Shown here: positions 52,860-61,388 of the stretch, one piece after another
Numbering within the stretch: position 1 is the first letter of the stretch
Layout: the number at the start of each line of letters is the position of its first letter
Assembly: GCF_008368715.1 (NCBI RefSeq)
Contig: NZ_SMRS01000005.1
Span: 205,636-269,635, forward strand
From: Nitrincola tapanii
GTDB taxonomy: Bacteria > Pseudomonadota > Gammaproteobacteria > Pseudomonadales > Balneatricaceae
Reading direction: 5' to 3'
DNA length: 64,000 bases
Made by a program: the position numbers and the translations under genes
Notes under the pieces: generated by a model
Told to the model about the DNA's origin: nothing
What the model saw: only the letters and a program-made list of their open reading frames with translations
Databases searched by the model: none

Positions 52860-53555
52860 ATGAGCAAGTTGAACCAGTTCAAGCCAGGCCAGCACCTGAA
52901 AGTGAGTAGCGGCCTTTACAGTCATCATGGCATCTATGTGGGTAAGGGCCGTGTTGTGCATTACGCCGGAAAAAGTAATGGTTTGTTCGACGATAGTTGC
53001 AGTTTTGTACAGGAAACAACACTAGCTCAGTTTGCGGGCCAGCGTACGGTTTATCGTGTGTCTGAACCTGATGCAAAATTCGCAGCTGATGAAATAGTAC
53101 GTCGCGCCAAAAGTCGGCTGGGTGAAAACCGCTACTCAGTTATCACCAATAACTGCGAGCATTTTGTCAGCTGGTGCATACATGGCGAACACAGCAGCGA
53201 ACAGGTACAGCGTGCCGGTGTGGTCGTCGCAGCGGCAGCGGCGAGCGCAGGTGCCGTGCGTGTTTACCGGGCCAGCAAAACAACCAGTACAGTTGTTAAT
53301 GCGGTTCGTTTGGCTGCGGCGTCATCATCATCTTCTCAGGCCGGCTTGCTTGTCTCTGCAGCAAGCGGTGGTGGGGCAGCGGGTGCAACGGCCGCTTTAA
53401 CCGCTGGTGGATCAGTGGCAGGAGGCTCTGCTGCGACAGGACTTGTAGCGACGGGGTCAACCTTACTCGCAACACCGGCGGCTCCTATAGCTGCTGCAGC
53501 CCTGGTTACGGGTGGACTGGTGTATGGCGTAGGTAAGCTCTTTGACTGGTGGTGA
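52860..53555 (+). CDS. LRAT/NlpC-fold protein with hydrophobic tail
   Basis: From ATG 52860 (GGAGGG placed 6 nt upstream; an in-frame ATG at 52854 is too close to it) the product is 231 residues. The N-terminal 110 residues are an LRAT-type domain: HHGIYVGKGRVVHYAG with candidate catalytic histidines (His23, His34) and NNCEHFVSWCIHG with the catalytic Cys99. LRAT-like enzymes use a thiol for acyl transfer or phospholipid hydrolysis. The remaining 120 residues are Ala/Gly/Ser-rich and strongly hydrophobic, so it is probably membrane-associated. It is a plausible lipid-acting effector. Confidence 0.85.
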   Translation: MSKLNQFKPGQHLKVSSGLYSHHGIYVGKGRVVHYAGKSNGLFDDSCSFVQETTLAQFAGQRTVYRVSEPDAKFAADEIVRRAKSRLGENRYSVITNNCEHFVSWCIHGEHSSEQVQRAGVVVAAAAASAGAVRVYRASKTTSTVVNAVRLAAASSSSSQAGLLVSAASGGGAAGATAALTAGGSVAGGSAATGLVATGSTLLATPAAPIAAAALVTGGLVYGVGKLFDWW

Positions 53556-53602
53556 GGGTGTAAAGGGCTTGAAACCTGGATCAATACACGGCAAGCTTGA
53601 AC

Positions 53603-53736
53603 TGCTCTCGGACCGGGAGGAAAGCAATGCTCGAGGTTACACCTGATCAAATATTAGCCAACTTGTTGGTTAAAAAACAATCAGTAAAAAGTAGGTTTTA
53701 TCTGCTTGATTTGATTGATAAAAATATTTGGTTGGA
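53603..53736 (+). promoter_or_regulatory. CRISPR leader of array 2
   Basis: 134 nt nearly identical to the leaders of arrays 1 and 3, including the ACAATCAGTAAAAAGTAGG core. It begins TGCTCTCGGACCGGGAGG and ends GGTTGGA at the first repeat. Confidence 0.88.
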
Positions 53737-54454
53737 GTCCGAGAGCTACCCCGACACCGGAGGGGATTAAGACCTAAAGGTTCTCTCTATTTCTTTTCGT
53801 TTTAAGTCCGAGAGCTACCCCGACACCGGAGGGGATTAAGACATCAACTTTAAGTTGACACGTTTACTCTTAGTGTCCGAGAGCTACCCCGACACCGGAG
53901 GGGATTAAGACTCCTTCACGTTGTCAAACCAGTAGGGGTTCTCGTCCGAGAGCTACCCCGACACCGGAGGGGATTAAGACTCAGCGATCAGCTCATGGGC
54001 GAGCTGTACATCAGGTCCGAGAGCTACCCCGACACCGGAGGGGATTAAGACCATTCTTAATATTCGTTGTTTCACTAATAGCGTCCGAGAGCTACCCCGA
54101 CACCGGAGGGGATTAAGACCACGGTCAGCGTATGCAAACATGACGATCTTGAGTCCGAGAGCTACCCCGACACCGGAGGGGATTAAGACAGCGCCATACC
54201 GTTAGGCATGACCGCCATGTTAGTCCGAGAGCTACCCCGACACCGGAGGGGATTAAGACCACACTCTTTCATTTCTTTGTTAGGTTTCGATGTCCGAGAG
54301 CTACCCCGACACCGGAGGGGATTAAGACGCCATCATCTGAGCGAATTGGTTGAACATTTGTCCGAGAGCTACCCCGACACCGGAGGGGATTAAGACGGCC
54401 AGTGACTGTGTAGGTGCGGATCGGCGATCGTCCGAGAGCTACCCCGACACCGGA
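53737..54454 (+). CRISPR. CRISPR array 2 (10 repeats plus one truncated, 10 spacers)
   Basis: The 37-bp repeat is the array 1 repeat with one base changed (GACA for GATA in the centre). Spacers are 31-34 bp. The final copy (54430-54454) is cut after 25 bp, ending at CACCGGA, and is followed by unrelated sequence that carries the terminator of the minus-strand csx1 gene. The truncation shows that the leader-distal part of the array was lost. It is oriented left to right. Confidence 0.98.
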
Positions 54455-54463
54455 CTTACAGGC

Positions 54464-54499
54464 GACAAAAAACAGGCCAGTGTGCGGATGACACCGGCC
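54464..54499 (-). terminator. Terminator of csx1
   Basis: On the minus strand, the GGCCGGTGT / ACACTGGCC stem with loop CATCCGC (one G-T pair) is followed by TGTTTTTTG. It lies 25 nt past the csx1 stop and abuts the truncated last repeat of array 2. Confidence 0.82.
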
Positions 54500-54523
54500 A
54501 GATCAGGAAGTGATGGCGACGGT

Positions 54524-55678
54524 TTAAATTTTCAGGCTTTTAAACAGGCGCTGCAGTTCAGTCGCTAAACTGTTTTCATCAGACAGCAGCTTGTCGATCT
54601 TCTTATCAGGGCTGCGCACCCCATGTGCCAGGGCGTTGCGGATTCTGCTCAGGGTTTGAAACTCACGCGATCCTGCCTGCAGTGATTTGCTGGCTTCTTC
54701 TCGATGGTCACGGGTGTCTGGCTCACGATTTTGATGCAGTTCTTCTGAAATCTTCGCCTCCAGAGCCAGAATGGCCGCGCGCAGATAGTCACCCCGCTTA
54801 AAGTATTCCTTCGCCAGTTTTTGTTCTCTATCGTGGCGAGAGCCTTTGCGATGCCATGCGATCCTTTGCTGTAACTCATCGGCAAATAATCGAGCGACGG
54901 GGTCCTGATCGATTTTACCCTCGATGCTCCAGGTTTCCAGCTTCTGTTTGGCCTTCGCTGAATTATTGATGCGCTCAAAAAAAGCGGCCTCTTTTAAACA
55001 ATGACCGGCCTCACCAAGCAGTTCACTGAACACGCCGTAGTCACCGTCTTTGGAGTAGGCATGCATAGCGCTGAGCCAATCGGCCATCTGCAGCAGTCCC
55101 TGCAGGTTGTTGACGGGAGTAATGTCATCCTGACGCAGCTCAAAAGCTCCGTACCAGATACCTTCGATGGTTGCCTGTCGCAGGTTACGCAGATACATGG
55201 CTGTCAGCAGTGCAATCATCGGCAGGCTGCGAAGCCCATGGGTGATATCCAGTTGCACTTGGTCACCAGTGTCAACGTGGCGGGACATCAGCTCGACCAC
55301 TTCAATCTGTTCATTCAGCGTAGTCCCAACCTGAATGAGCTGAAGGTGGGTATCAATGCCCAATTTGTCGGCCAGCACGGGTTGAATCTGATCCAGCATG
55401 GCTTGAGTGACCCGACTTTCTTCAACAGCAAAAGCCAACTCTAGCCGATCATTTTCTGCATCGTTGCCGAAGTCGATATCACCCTCAAAAAGGTGGTCCC
55501 ACATACTGCCTGCTGTGCCGAGAATGACGATCCGGTCTGGTTTCAGGTACTGCTTCAGATTGAAGCCGAGAAATGCACTGGGTGGCTGGCGATGTCCATC
55601 AATGCTGTACACCGTTTTACGATACCCCTCAGATGTCTTTGGTGTGCGGCCAATAAACGTAATCAATGTAGTGTTCAT
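54524..55678 (-). CDS. csx1: Csx1/TM1812-type CARF-HEPN RNase
   Basis: ATG 55678 (AAGGAT upstream) gives 384 residues. The CARF domain opens TTLITFIGRTPKTS and has LDITHGLRSLPMIALLTA, a TIGR02221/TM1812 signature. The C-terminal HEPN domain carries the RNase motif RNALAH (347-352), R-x4-H. This class is activated by cyclic oligoadenylate to cut RNA nonspecifically. It is the second CARF effector of the locus, on the minus strand with its own terminator. The reading frame extends upstream to 55810, but the CARF fold starts at this ATG. Confidence 0.88.
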   Translation of the reverse strand: MNTTLITFIGRTPKTSEGYRKTVYSIDGHRQPPSAFLGFNLKQYLKPDRIVILGTAGSMWDHLFEGDIDFGNDAENDRLELAFAVEESRVTQAMLDQIQPVLADKLGIDTHLQLIQVGTTLNEQIEVVELMSRHVDTGDQVQLDITHGLRSLPMIALLTAMYLRNLRQATIEGIWYGAFELRQDDITPVNNLQGLLQMADWLSAMHAYSKDGDYGVFSELLGEAGHCLKEAAFFERINNSAKAKQKLETWSIEGKIDQDPVARLFADELQQRIAWHRKGSRHDREQKLAKEYFKRGDYLRAAILALEAKISEELHQNREPDTRDHREEASKSLQAGSREFQTLSRIRNALAHGVRSPDKKIDKLLSDENSLATELQRLFKSLKI

Positions 55679-55784
55679 CAATGCATCCTTGTTAGCTTGG
55701 TTGTCTGATACTACCTGATGAACCGGTTGGGTTAAAAATCCATCAATGCTTCCTTGGTGCAGGCGAGAAGAGTTTGGTCCAGCC

Positions 55785-56453
55785 ATGCCTGGCTCACATA
55801 AGCTTGCCAAGCACCGCTTTGCAGTGGGTTGCCGCTATCGTGTGTCTCTCGAAGGCAAGCATTTATGGGGAGGCATCATGCGACTAAAAAACAACCGTCC
55901 GGTTACTGTACTGTGCCAGGGTATTAAGAATCCGCTGACCGGCAAGCTTCTGGTCGGCTTGGTTTATGAAGACCTTGAGTCGTTATCGGACTATCGCCAG
56001 GTTGATGTGCTGGATCCCGTCAATCACTACCGTCGCTTCGTGGCCTGTAAGCATATATCAGTGCTTGAGGATGCCAAGCATCCGGAGTTCGAGGGTTTTC
56101 GTCACGTCACGCCTGAGGAGATAAAGAAGATTATCCTCAAGGGGCGGCGGCTGAGCAGCAGGCCATCAACAAGCTCTCTGGCAAGGCGTTATGTCGACAT
56201 TGATGAGCGCAATAGCTGTGGGCGTTGTGGTGGAGCAGGCTATATATCTGCATATTCACATGTATGTAATGGTGTTTGTTTTTCCTGTGGCGGCAGTGGA
56301 ACCAGACGTTCTGCATCTTCGGTGGTGCCAGGCCGAGAGGAAAGTACAGAGAAAGCATATCCTGAGCTTCATGATCTGTTTTCATCAGCCGAAATGGGAA
56401 TCAGCGATCCTGAAGATCGCTGGATGGCTATGGCAACAGAAAGCTCCAGTTAG
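55785..56453 (+). CDS. DnaJ-type CxxCxG zinc-binding protein
   Basis: The product is not assigned to a named family. A central beta-rich region (RPVTVLCQGIKNPLTGKLLVGLVY) is followed by a four-cysteine zinc-finger-like segment: SCGRCGGAGY, then VCFSCGGSGT, separated by 12 residues. This is the CxxCxGxG knuckle pair of DnaJ. The start is uncertain: ATG 55785 (222 residues) or ATG 55878, which has a much better GGGGAGG ribosome-binding site. It is divergent from csx1 and its 3' end overlaps the helicase gene by 4 nt on the opposite strand. Function unknown. Confidence 0.6.
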   Translation: MPGSHKLAKHRFAVGCRYRVSLEGKHLWGGIMRLKNNRPVTVLCQGIKNPLTGKLLVGLVYEDLESLSDYRQVDVLDPVNHYRRFVACKHISVLEDAKHPEFEGFRHVTPEEIKKIILKGRRLSSRPSTSSLARRYVDIDERNSCGRCGGAGYISAYSHVCNGVCFSCGGSGTRRSASSVVPGREESTEKAYPELHDLFSSAEMGISDPEDRWMAMATESSS

Positions 56454-58327
56454 ACGCCGGTTTCTGGCGTTATGCTGAAGAGCCCGGCTTCCGCTAAAAA
56501 TTGACTTGGCTCACTAGAGTCAGGCAGCACACACACCAGACGTTTGCGTGCCCGCGTCATGCCCACGTAAAAAAGTCTCCGTTCTTCTTCTATCAGCCGG
56601 TCACCCTTGTCGTCATCTCTCGGAAATCGGCTTGCTTCCAGCCCGTCCAGAATCACGTTATCCCACTCAAGGCCCTTGGTCGCGTGAATGGTGGCGATCA
56701 GCAGGCCATCCTGGTTGTGGTTGTTATTTGCCAAGCTGCTGAGCTCGGTGTGGAGCTGAAGAATCGTCAGGCGCCTGCGGCCAGCCGCGTCCAGAATGAC
56801 AGCGTCCATCTCCTTTAATTGCTCGTTTGCTTCTTCGGTATCCCCTTCATCCATTAATGCAGCTGCCCAGCCGAGAGTGCTTTGCAGGCCCTTCAGCTTC
56901 GGCTCAACCGGTTCGGACGAGTCAATTTGCCTCCACTGCTGCACGCAAGACCAGCGTTGTGCAAAAGGAAGTTGTTGTGCAGGATCCAGTTGGGCTGCAA
57001 CGGACTCACCAGACTGGCCCTGAAGCAGTTGTAATATCAGACCACGCAGCGTTTCCTTTTTGATCATCAAGGTAGGAAAGCTGAACACCGAAATCAGATC
57101 ATCAGGGCTGGCTTTACCCTCAGCGGCGATATGCAGCCAGGCACTTAAAGCCTTCATGGGGCGATTGTTGAATAAGCTGCGCTCTTTTGAGCTGACGCGA
57201 AAAGGGTAGCCTTTGCCGGCCAGGGATAGCTGCAATGGAATGGTGTCGGCCCAATAGCGATACAGAACCGCACTCTGATCGGTTACACCGTTTTTGTACC
57301 AGTCGGAAATCTCATCGGCCATGGCGCGTTTGCCGCGAACGACGCACACCTGTGTTTCCAGTGAGTCGTCATGAGGCGTGGAAACCAGGGGCAGACGTTT
57401 CAGATTGTGGTCAATCAGATTATTTGCAGCCGTACAGAGTGACGCCCCGTAACGAAAGGTTCGGGTCAGTGCATGGCGGGTATAGCCCGGAAACTCCTGT
57501 GAAAAATGCTCATCCAGCATATAGTCAGGTTGAGCGCCTCGCCATTCATAAATGCACTGGTCCATGTCTCCAACAGCCATCAGTGCCGTATGTTCGGAAA
57601 TCAGCAGGCGCAGCATTTGAATCTGATCGAGGTTTATATCCTGGTATTCATCAACCAGAATGTGGCTGTAGCCGCGTAAAATGGGTGCTACCAACTCTTG
57701 TTCTTGAGCCAATCTCACTGGTTCTGTGAGCATCATGCGATAGGTTATCAGTCCGTTTGCACTCAATGCATCGAGAACTGAGCGTGCTATGTTGAAGCTC
57801 ATCCACTGATCCAGCCCGAAACGGGACTGGAGTTTGGATTTTAATAATGTGCTCAGCGGCTCGCTCGGCATCGACAGTCCCTGCTCGATCTGCGTGAGCG
57901 TTTTTTTGACCAGAATATCCGCTTTGCTGAACAGTTGACGAGCCTTTCGATCCAGCTTGCGTGTGTGGTGCGCAACCCCCTGACGGACATATCGCATCAG
58001 ATCATGGTTGTTGGCCAGGCTTCGCTTCTCGATATGCCCCAGCTTCGATAGCTGCTCCAGCGCTTTGAAGCCAAGACCGTGAAAAGTCATAACCTCAGGG
58101 CTTTCAGCAAATGATAATGTGAAGTCGAGCCGTGATTTAAACTCCTGAGACGCCTGCCGGTTGAACATCAAAACCAGAATCTTTTGAGCAGGCACCCCGG
58201 TGTTCAGCAAATATTGCACCCTGTTGATCAGCGTGGCTGTTTTGCCCGAACCGGGGACTGCACAGACCAAGGCATGGCCTTTATCATGCTGGATTACTGC
58301 TTGTTGCTCATCCGTTGGCTGCAGCAT
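56450..58327 (-). CDS. UvrD/Rep-like superfamily 1 DNA helicase
   Basis: 625 residues with all SF1A motifs: Walker A AVPGSGKTATLINRV, motif II VDEYQDINLDQIQ, motif III GDMDQCIYEWRGAQPDYM, motif IV region LTRTFRYG, motif V IHATKGLEWDNVI, motif VI FYVGMTRARKRL. It lacks the long N- and C-terminal extensions of UvrD and of RecB nucleases, and no nuclease domain is visible. It starts 17 nt after the NE0113 copy B stop on the same strand, so the two are probably cotranscribed. A helicase in an adaptation or defence role is an inference. Confidence 0.9.
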   Translation of the reverse strand: MLQPTDEQQAVIQHDKGHALVCAVPGSGKTATLINRVQYLLNTGVPAQKILVLMFNRQASQEFKSRLDFTLSFAESPEVMTFHGLGFKALEQLSKLGHIEKRSLANNHDLMRYVRQGVAHHTRKLDRKARQLFSKADILVKKTLTQIEQGLSMPSEPLSTLLKSKLQSRFGLDQWMSFNIARSVLDALSANGLITYRMMLTEPVRLAQEQELVAPILRGYSHILVDEYQDINLDQIQMLRLLISEHTALMAVGDMDQCIYEWRGAQPDYMLDEHFSQEFPGYTRHALTRTFRYGASLCTAANNLIDHNLKRLPLVSTPHDDSLETQVCVVRGKRAMADEISDWYKNGVTDQSAVLYRYWADTIPLQLSLAGKGYPFRVSSKERSLFNNRPMKALSAWLHIAAEGKASPDDLISVFSFPTLMIKKETLRGLILQLLQGQSGESVAAQLDPAQQLPFAQRWSCVQQWRQIDSSEPVEPKLKGLQSTLGWAAALMDEGDTEEANEQLKEMDAVILDAAGRRRLTILQLHTELSSLANNNHNQDGLLIATIHATKGLEWDNVILDGLEASRFPRDDDKGDRLIEEERRLFYVGMTRARKRLVCVLPDSSEPSQFLAEAGLFSITPETGV

Positions 58328-58344
58328 AAACCGTTAAGGCCCCC

Positions 58345-59592
58345 TCAGACGATATCGATCTGTTGCAGTGGCTCAGGCAGTGCAATGCCGTAACCCGCAC
58401 CTTTATGTTTGCTTTTACCGGTGTTGTTGAGCAGTGCGCCATCTTCACCATAGATCTGAGTGGGCAACAGCGCGTTGGCCAGGTTTTTGGGCAGGGCATG
58501 TTGCAATGATTTTTGAAGCTGCTGCAGATAGCTGTCAAATTGACTGCCGGTCACGCCTCCTTTCTCGATGATGGGTTTAAAGGTGCGCTCAAGATTGGGG
58601 TGCGCATCCACCAACTGGTCATACTGCAACAGCTCGTTGAGCATTTCATTTGCTGTTTCGCTGCGCAGCTGTATGTCTTTAAGAGCAGCCAATTTGGTCG
58701 CCATCATTATCGGCAGGATGTCGTCTGGTTTTGACGGCCGGGTAAACCCTCCGCGACCCTGTTCGGGCTGTAACAGCGATTCTTCAAGGATCAGCAGGTA
58801 GAGTGTCCAGCTCCAAATACCTGAAAATCCGACTTCGACATCAATGCTCGGGTAGGCTGGTGATGAGATCCTTACGGTCTGGGCTTTGGCATTGACCTGT
58901 AGCTTGAGGTGCTTTACGTCTTCCCCCAAGTTGATCTGATCAACCAGCTTGCGAAAGTTAACCCGCTCACCGAATTCTGTCAGCATTTCAGGCACCAACT
59001 GACGCTGGCGAATAAATGGAATATCAGCCAGGGTCACTACGGCGTTTTTGGTATCCAGCTTTTCGCCGTCACGATTGGTGATTTCGCGGCTGCTGCGGGT
59101 GGGAAAGTAAAAATCCGGGTGGCCCTCAAACCCCTCGCTGACCAATACATGAGAAAGACGGTCGAAATGACGACCAAACAGTGTCATGGCGTAGCCCAGG
59201 TAAAACGTCATCGTTTTTCTGCCGCCCGCCAGTGAGGCATGGATCGAAGTGTGGTCGTCCTGCGTGAGGTCGCGCACGGTACTCATTATAAAGTTTGCCA
59301 AGGCTTCATGGTCTTCTTCCGAGCGTGCATCTACCACAGGTTCTCCGGCGGCATTGGGTACAACTAAAATATCTTCGCGCGTAATCTGAATCAGCGGCTT
59401 ATCCAACTCGACGCACAGGTGCTCAAGCTGCTGGTGCTCGACCAGGCCTTGCCATATTTTTTCAGCCCCGATTGAGGTTGTAATGATTTTGATCGACTTG
59501 GGCCAGGCATCTCCACGCTTGTTTATGCCGTACAGCGTTTCGGTAATGATGGCCGGCGACATGCCGCTTACGGCCAATAGCATCGTTTTCAT
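58345..59592 (-). CDS. Cas_NE0113-family CARF protein, copy B
   Basis: ATG 59592 (AAGGAG upstream) gives 415 residues. The CARF motifs LLAVSGMSPAIITETLYGI and ASLAGGRKTMTFYLGYAM match copy A at 37291. The middle and C-terminal regions are also homologous (VTGSQFDSYLQQLQKSLQHALPKNLANALLPTQ), but the proteins differ at many positions. The pair may have separated signal-degrading and effector roles, which sequence alone cannot assign. It is divergent from csx16, with 161 nt between the starts, and cotranscribed with the downstream UvrD-like helicase. Confidence 0.86.
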   Translation of the reverse strand: MKTMLLAVSGMSPAIITETLYGINKRGDAWPKSIKIITTSIGAEKIWQGLVEHQQLEHLCVELDKPLIQITREDILVVPNAAGEPVVDARSEEDHEALANFIMSTVRDLTQDDHTSIHASLAGGRKTMTFYLGYAMTLFGRHFDRLSHVLVSEGFEGHPDFYFPTRSSREITNRDGEKLDTKNAVVTLADIPFIRQRQLVPEMLTEFGERVNFRKLVDQINLGEDVKHLKLQVNAKAQTVRISSPAYPSIDVEVGFSGIWSWTLYLLILEESLLQPEQGRGGFTRPSKPDDILPIMMATKLAALKDIQLRSETANEMLNELLQYDQLVDAHPNLERTFKPIIEKGGVTGSQFDSYLQQLQKSLQHALPKNLANALLPTQIYGEDGALLNNTGKSKHKGAGYGIALPEPLQQIDIV

Positions 59593-59753
59593 TTGCGCTC
59601 CTTCCTGATTGCGTTTCCTTGGCAGTCTATGTCTCTCACCTGCAAATCCGTCTGCTGACAAGCTTGCGAGCACACTCGACCCCACACATCGGCTCTATTG
59701 TTACACCACATTGTTGCTTCGCAGACATGATCAGCACACAAGAGGTGAAGGTA

Positions 59754-60041
59754 ATGACAACCTGGATCGTAACACGCCATCCCGGTGCGCTTGAATTTCT
59801 GGAGCGCCAGGGCATCACCGGTACGTTTTTGCCGCACCTGGACGTTGGCATGCTGAAGGCGGGTGACAAGGTTATCGGTACTTTGCCGGTACAACTTATT
59901 CATGCGGTGAATTGTGCTGGAGTGGAGTACTGGCATCTTTGCCTGGAGCAGGGATTTAACGACCGTGGCCGCGAGCACACTGCGGACTATATGCAGGCAC
60001 TGGGTGTCAGTCTGCGCCGCTTCAGAGTTGTGGAGGGCTGA
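59754..60041 (+). CDS. csx16: CRISPR-associated protein Csx16 (VVA1548 family)
   Basis: ATG 59754, preceded by GAGGTGAAG, gives 95 residues. The whole protein follows the Csx16 pattern: TWIVTRHPGALEFLERQGIT, HLDVGMLKAGDKVIGTLPVQ, EYWHLCLEQGFNDRGREHTA. Csx16 is a small CARF-like ancillary protein of type III loci, and members of this class have been proposed to remove cyclic oligoadenylates. It heads an operon with toprim, cas2, cas1 and a second cas2. The toprim ATG directly follows its stop. Confidence 0.87.
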   Translation: MTTWIVTRHPGALEFLERQGITGTFLPHLDVGMLKAGDKVIGTLPVQLIHAVNCAGVEYWHLCLEQGFNDRGREHTADYMQALGVSLRRFRVVEG

Positions 60042-61097
60042 ATGAAAAACTGGCAGGGCAGTCAATATGTTAGCGCCATTCTGCAGGCCGCAGCCGGTGA
60101 TATTTGTGAGCTGGCAAGTGAAGTGGGCATTGATGGTCACAGCTTGCTGCAGCAGCCCTTGATGGATGATTGTTTCATCAAAGGACGTGCCGTACCTGTG
60201 CTCAGCAGCGGTTATAAAGGCCGTTGCTACGTACTGTTTCGAGTCTTCAGAAATCACTCTGGGGAGTGCTGGCCGTATCTGCAGTTTTTTACGTTTCGCC
60301 ATGGCGGTCTTCAGCGGGTATTCAATGGCTGGCGCTGGCTGCATCACCATCGATACATCGTTGAAACCTCCTTGCCCGATATCAAACCCTGCCAGACAAA
60401 CCCAGCTGATCATCGGGCAGCGGCATTCCAAGAGGACGATAACCGTGCCCGACAGCGCCGACATGCATCATTACTGCGCCGCTACAACGAAGCGATACCC
60501 TTATCGTCTACTCACCCGTGGGTAAAACGGCGTTTTCCCGGCACCGATGGCTCCAGGTTATGGGTGGACTCTGGGGTGCGAGCATGTGGGGCTCAGTTGT
60601 TGGTGCCGATCGAGAATAGTGCGGCTGAAATTGTTGGCTTTCACGAAATTACCTTGGGTGCTGAGCATGAGTCCAAGCGGCATTACGTCCAATTTGCGGG
60701 TGCGATGAAGGGGGCCTTTGTAAAGCTGCCGGGTCTTGTCTCCGGGCGAGCACAGCCACCCATTATCTGTGAAGGCCTGGCGACGGGACTGACGTTGGCC
60801 CTGTGCTCAGGTAATAGCGTTTATGTCGCACTCAGCTCGGTCAACCTCAAGCGAGTGCGGCTCCAACTCGCGGGCGAGCCTCAAGTGATTTTCTGCTACG
60901 ACAACGATCAATGGTGCCCTGAAGCAGGCAATACAGGGTACAGGGCAGCTCGTCAGGCAAGTCAGCACGATGATCTGCTCTGCGGCCCACATTTCAGCCA
61001 ACAGGATCATTGGGCAGAGCCAAGTGACTTTAACGATCTACACCAGCTGCATGGACTTGGTGAGGTCGAACGTCAATTAGCGGAGTCTATGCCATGA
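60042..61097 (+). CDS. Toprim-domain protein in the adaptation operon
   Basis: 351 residues with a C-terminal Toprim domain: ICEGLATGLTLALCSGNSV (the conserved Glu, about 243), SVNLKRVRLQ, IFCYDND (DxD, about 284-288), and SDFNDLHQL. This arrangement resembles the Toprim part of plasmid and phage primases. The N-terminal half (HEITLGAEHESKRHYVQFAG before the Toprim part) matches the primase-like families that feed DNA replication or repair. No zinc-finger motif is seen. It starts immediately after csx16 and overlaps cas2 by 4 nt. The function in adaptation is inferred from position. Confidence 0.83.
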   Translation: MKNWQGSQYVSAILQAAAGDICELASEVGIDGHSLLQQPLMDDCFIKGRAVPVLSSGYKGRCYVLFRVFRNHSGECWPYLQFFTFRHGGLQRVFNGWRWLHHHRYIVETSLPDIKPCQTNPADHRAAAFQEDDNRARQRRHASLLRRYNEAIPLSSTHPWVKRRFPGTDGSRLWVDSGVRACGAQLLVPIENSAAEIVGFHEITLGAEHESKRHYVQFAGAMKGAFVKLPGLVSGRAQPPIICEGLATGLTLALCSGNSVYVALSSVNLKRVRLQLAGEPQVIFCYDNDQWCPEAGNTGYRAARQASQHDDLLCGPHFSQQDHWAEPSDFNDLHQLHGLGEVERQLAESMP

Positions 61098-61378
61098 CGA
61101 CAGCACGGGATTATCTATTCGGATACGACATAGCCGATGACCGCCGTCGGCGCCGAGCGCTCAAGATCTTGCGCAGCGAATGCTTTGGTTATCAAGATTC
61201 GGTGTTCGAACTCAATCTGAATAAAGGCCATGCAGAACAATTGGTTGAACGCTTGTTGCCCTACATCGACCCTGAAACCGACAAGCTCTTTTATGTGCGC
61301 CTCAGCGTGCAGGAGCAGGCCTGGCAGCTTGGCACAGGCATTATGACCCCCACCGGACAGCTACTGGTCCTCTGTTAG
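61094..61378 (+). CDS. cas2: Cas2, first copy
   Basis: 94 residues. The ferredoxin-fold start (DYLFGYDIADDRRRRRALKILR) has the YDI aspartate of the Cas2 family. The remainder (GYQDSVFELNLNKGHAEQLVERLLPYID) matches, and the C-terminus (TGIMTPTGQLLVLC) is short. Cas2 dimerises between two Cas1 dimers to hold the prespacer. The start overlaps the toprim stop, and cas1 follows 10 nt later. A second, divergent Cas2 lies immediately after cas1, so either this or that one, or a hetero-dimer, completes the integrase. Confidence 0.88.
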   Translation: MTTARDYLFGYDIADDRRRRRALKILRSECFGYQDSVFELNLNKGHAEQLVERLLPYIDPETDKLFYVRLSVQEQAWQLGTGIMTPTGQLLVLC

Positions 61379-61388
61379 GAGTGGCGCC

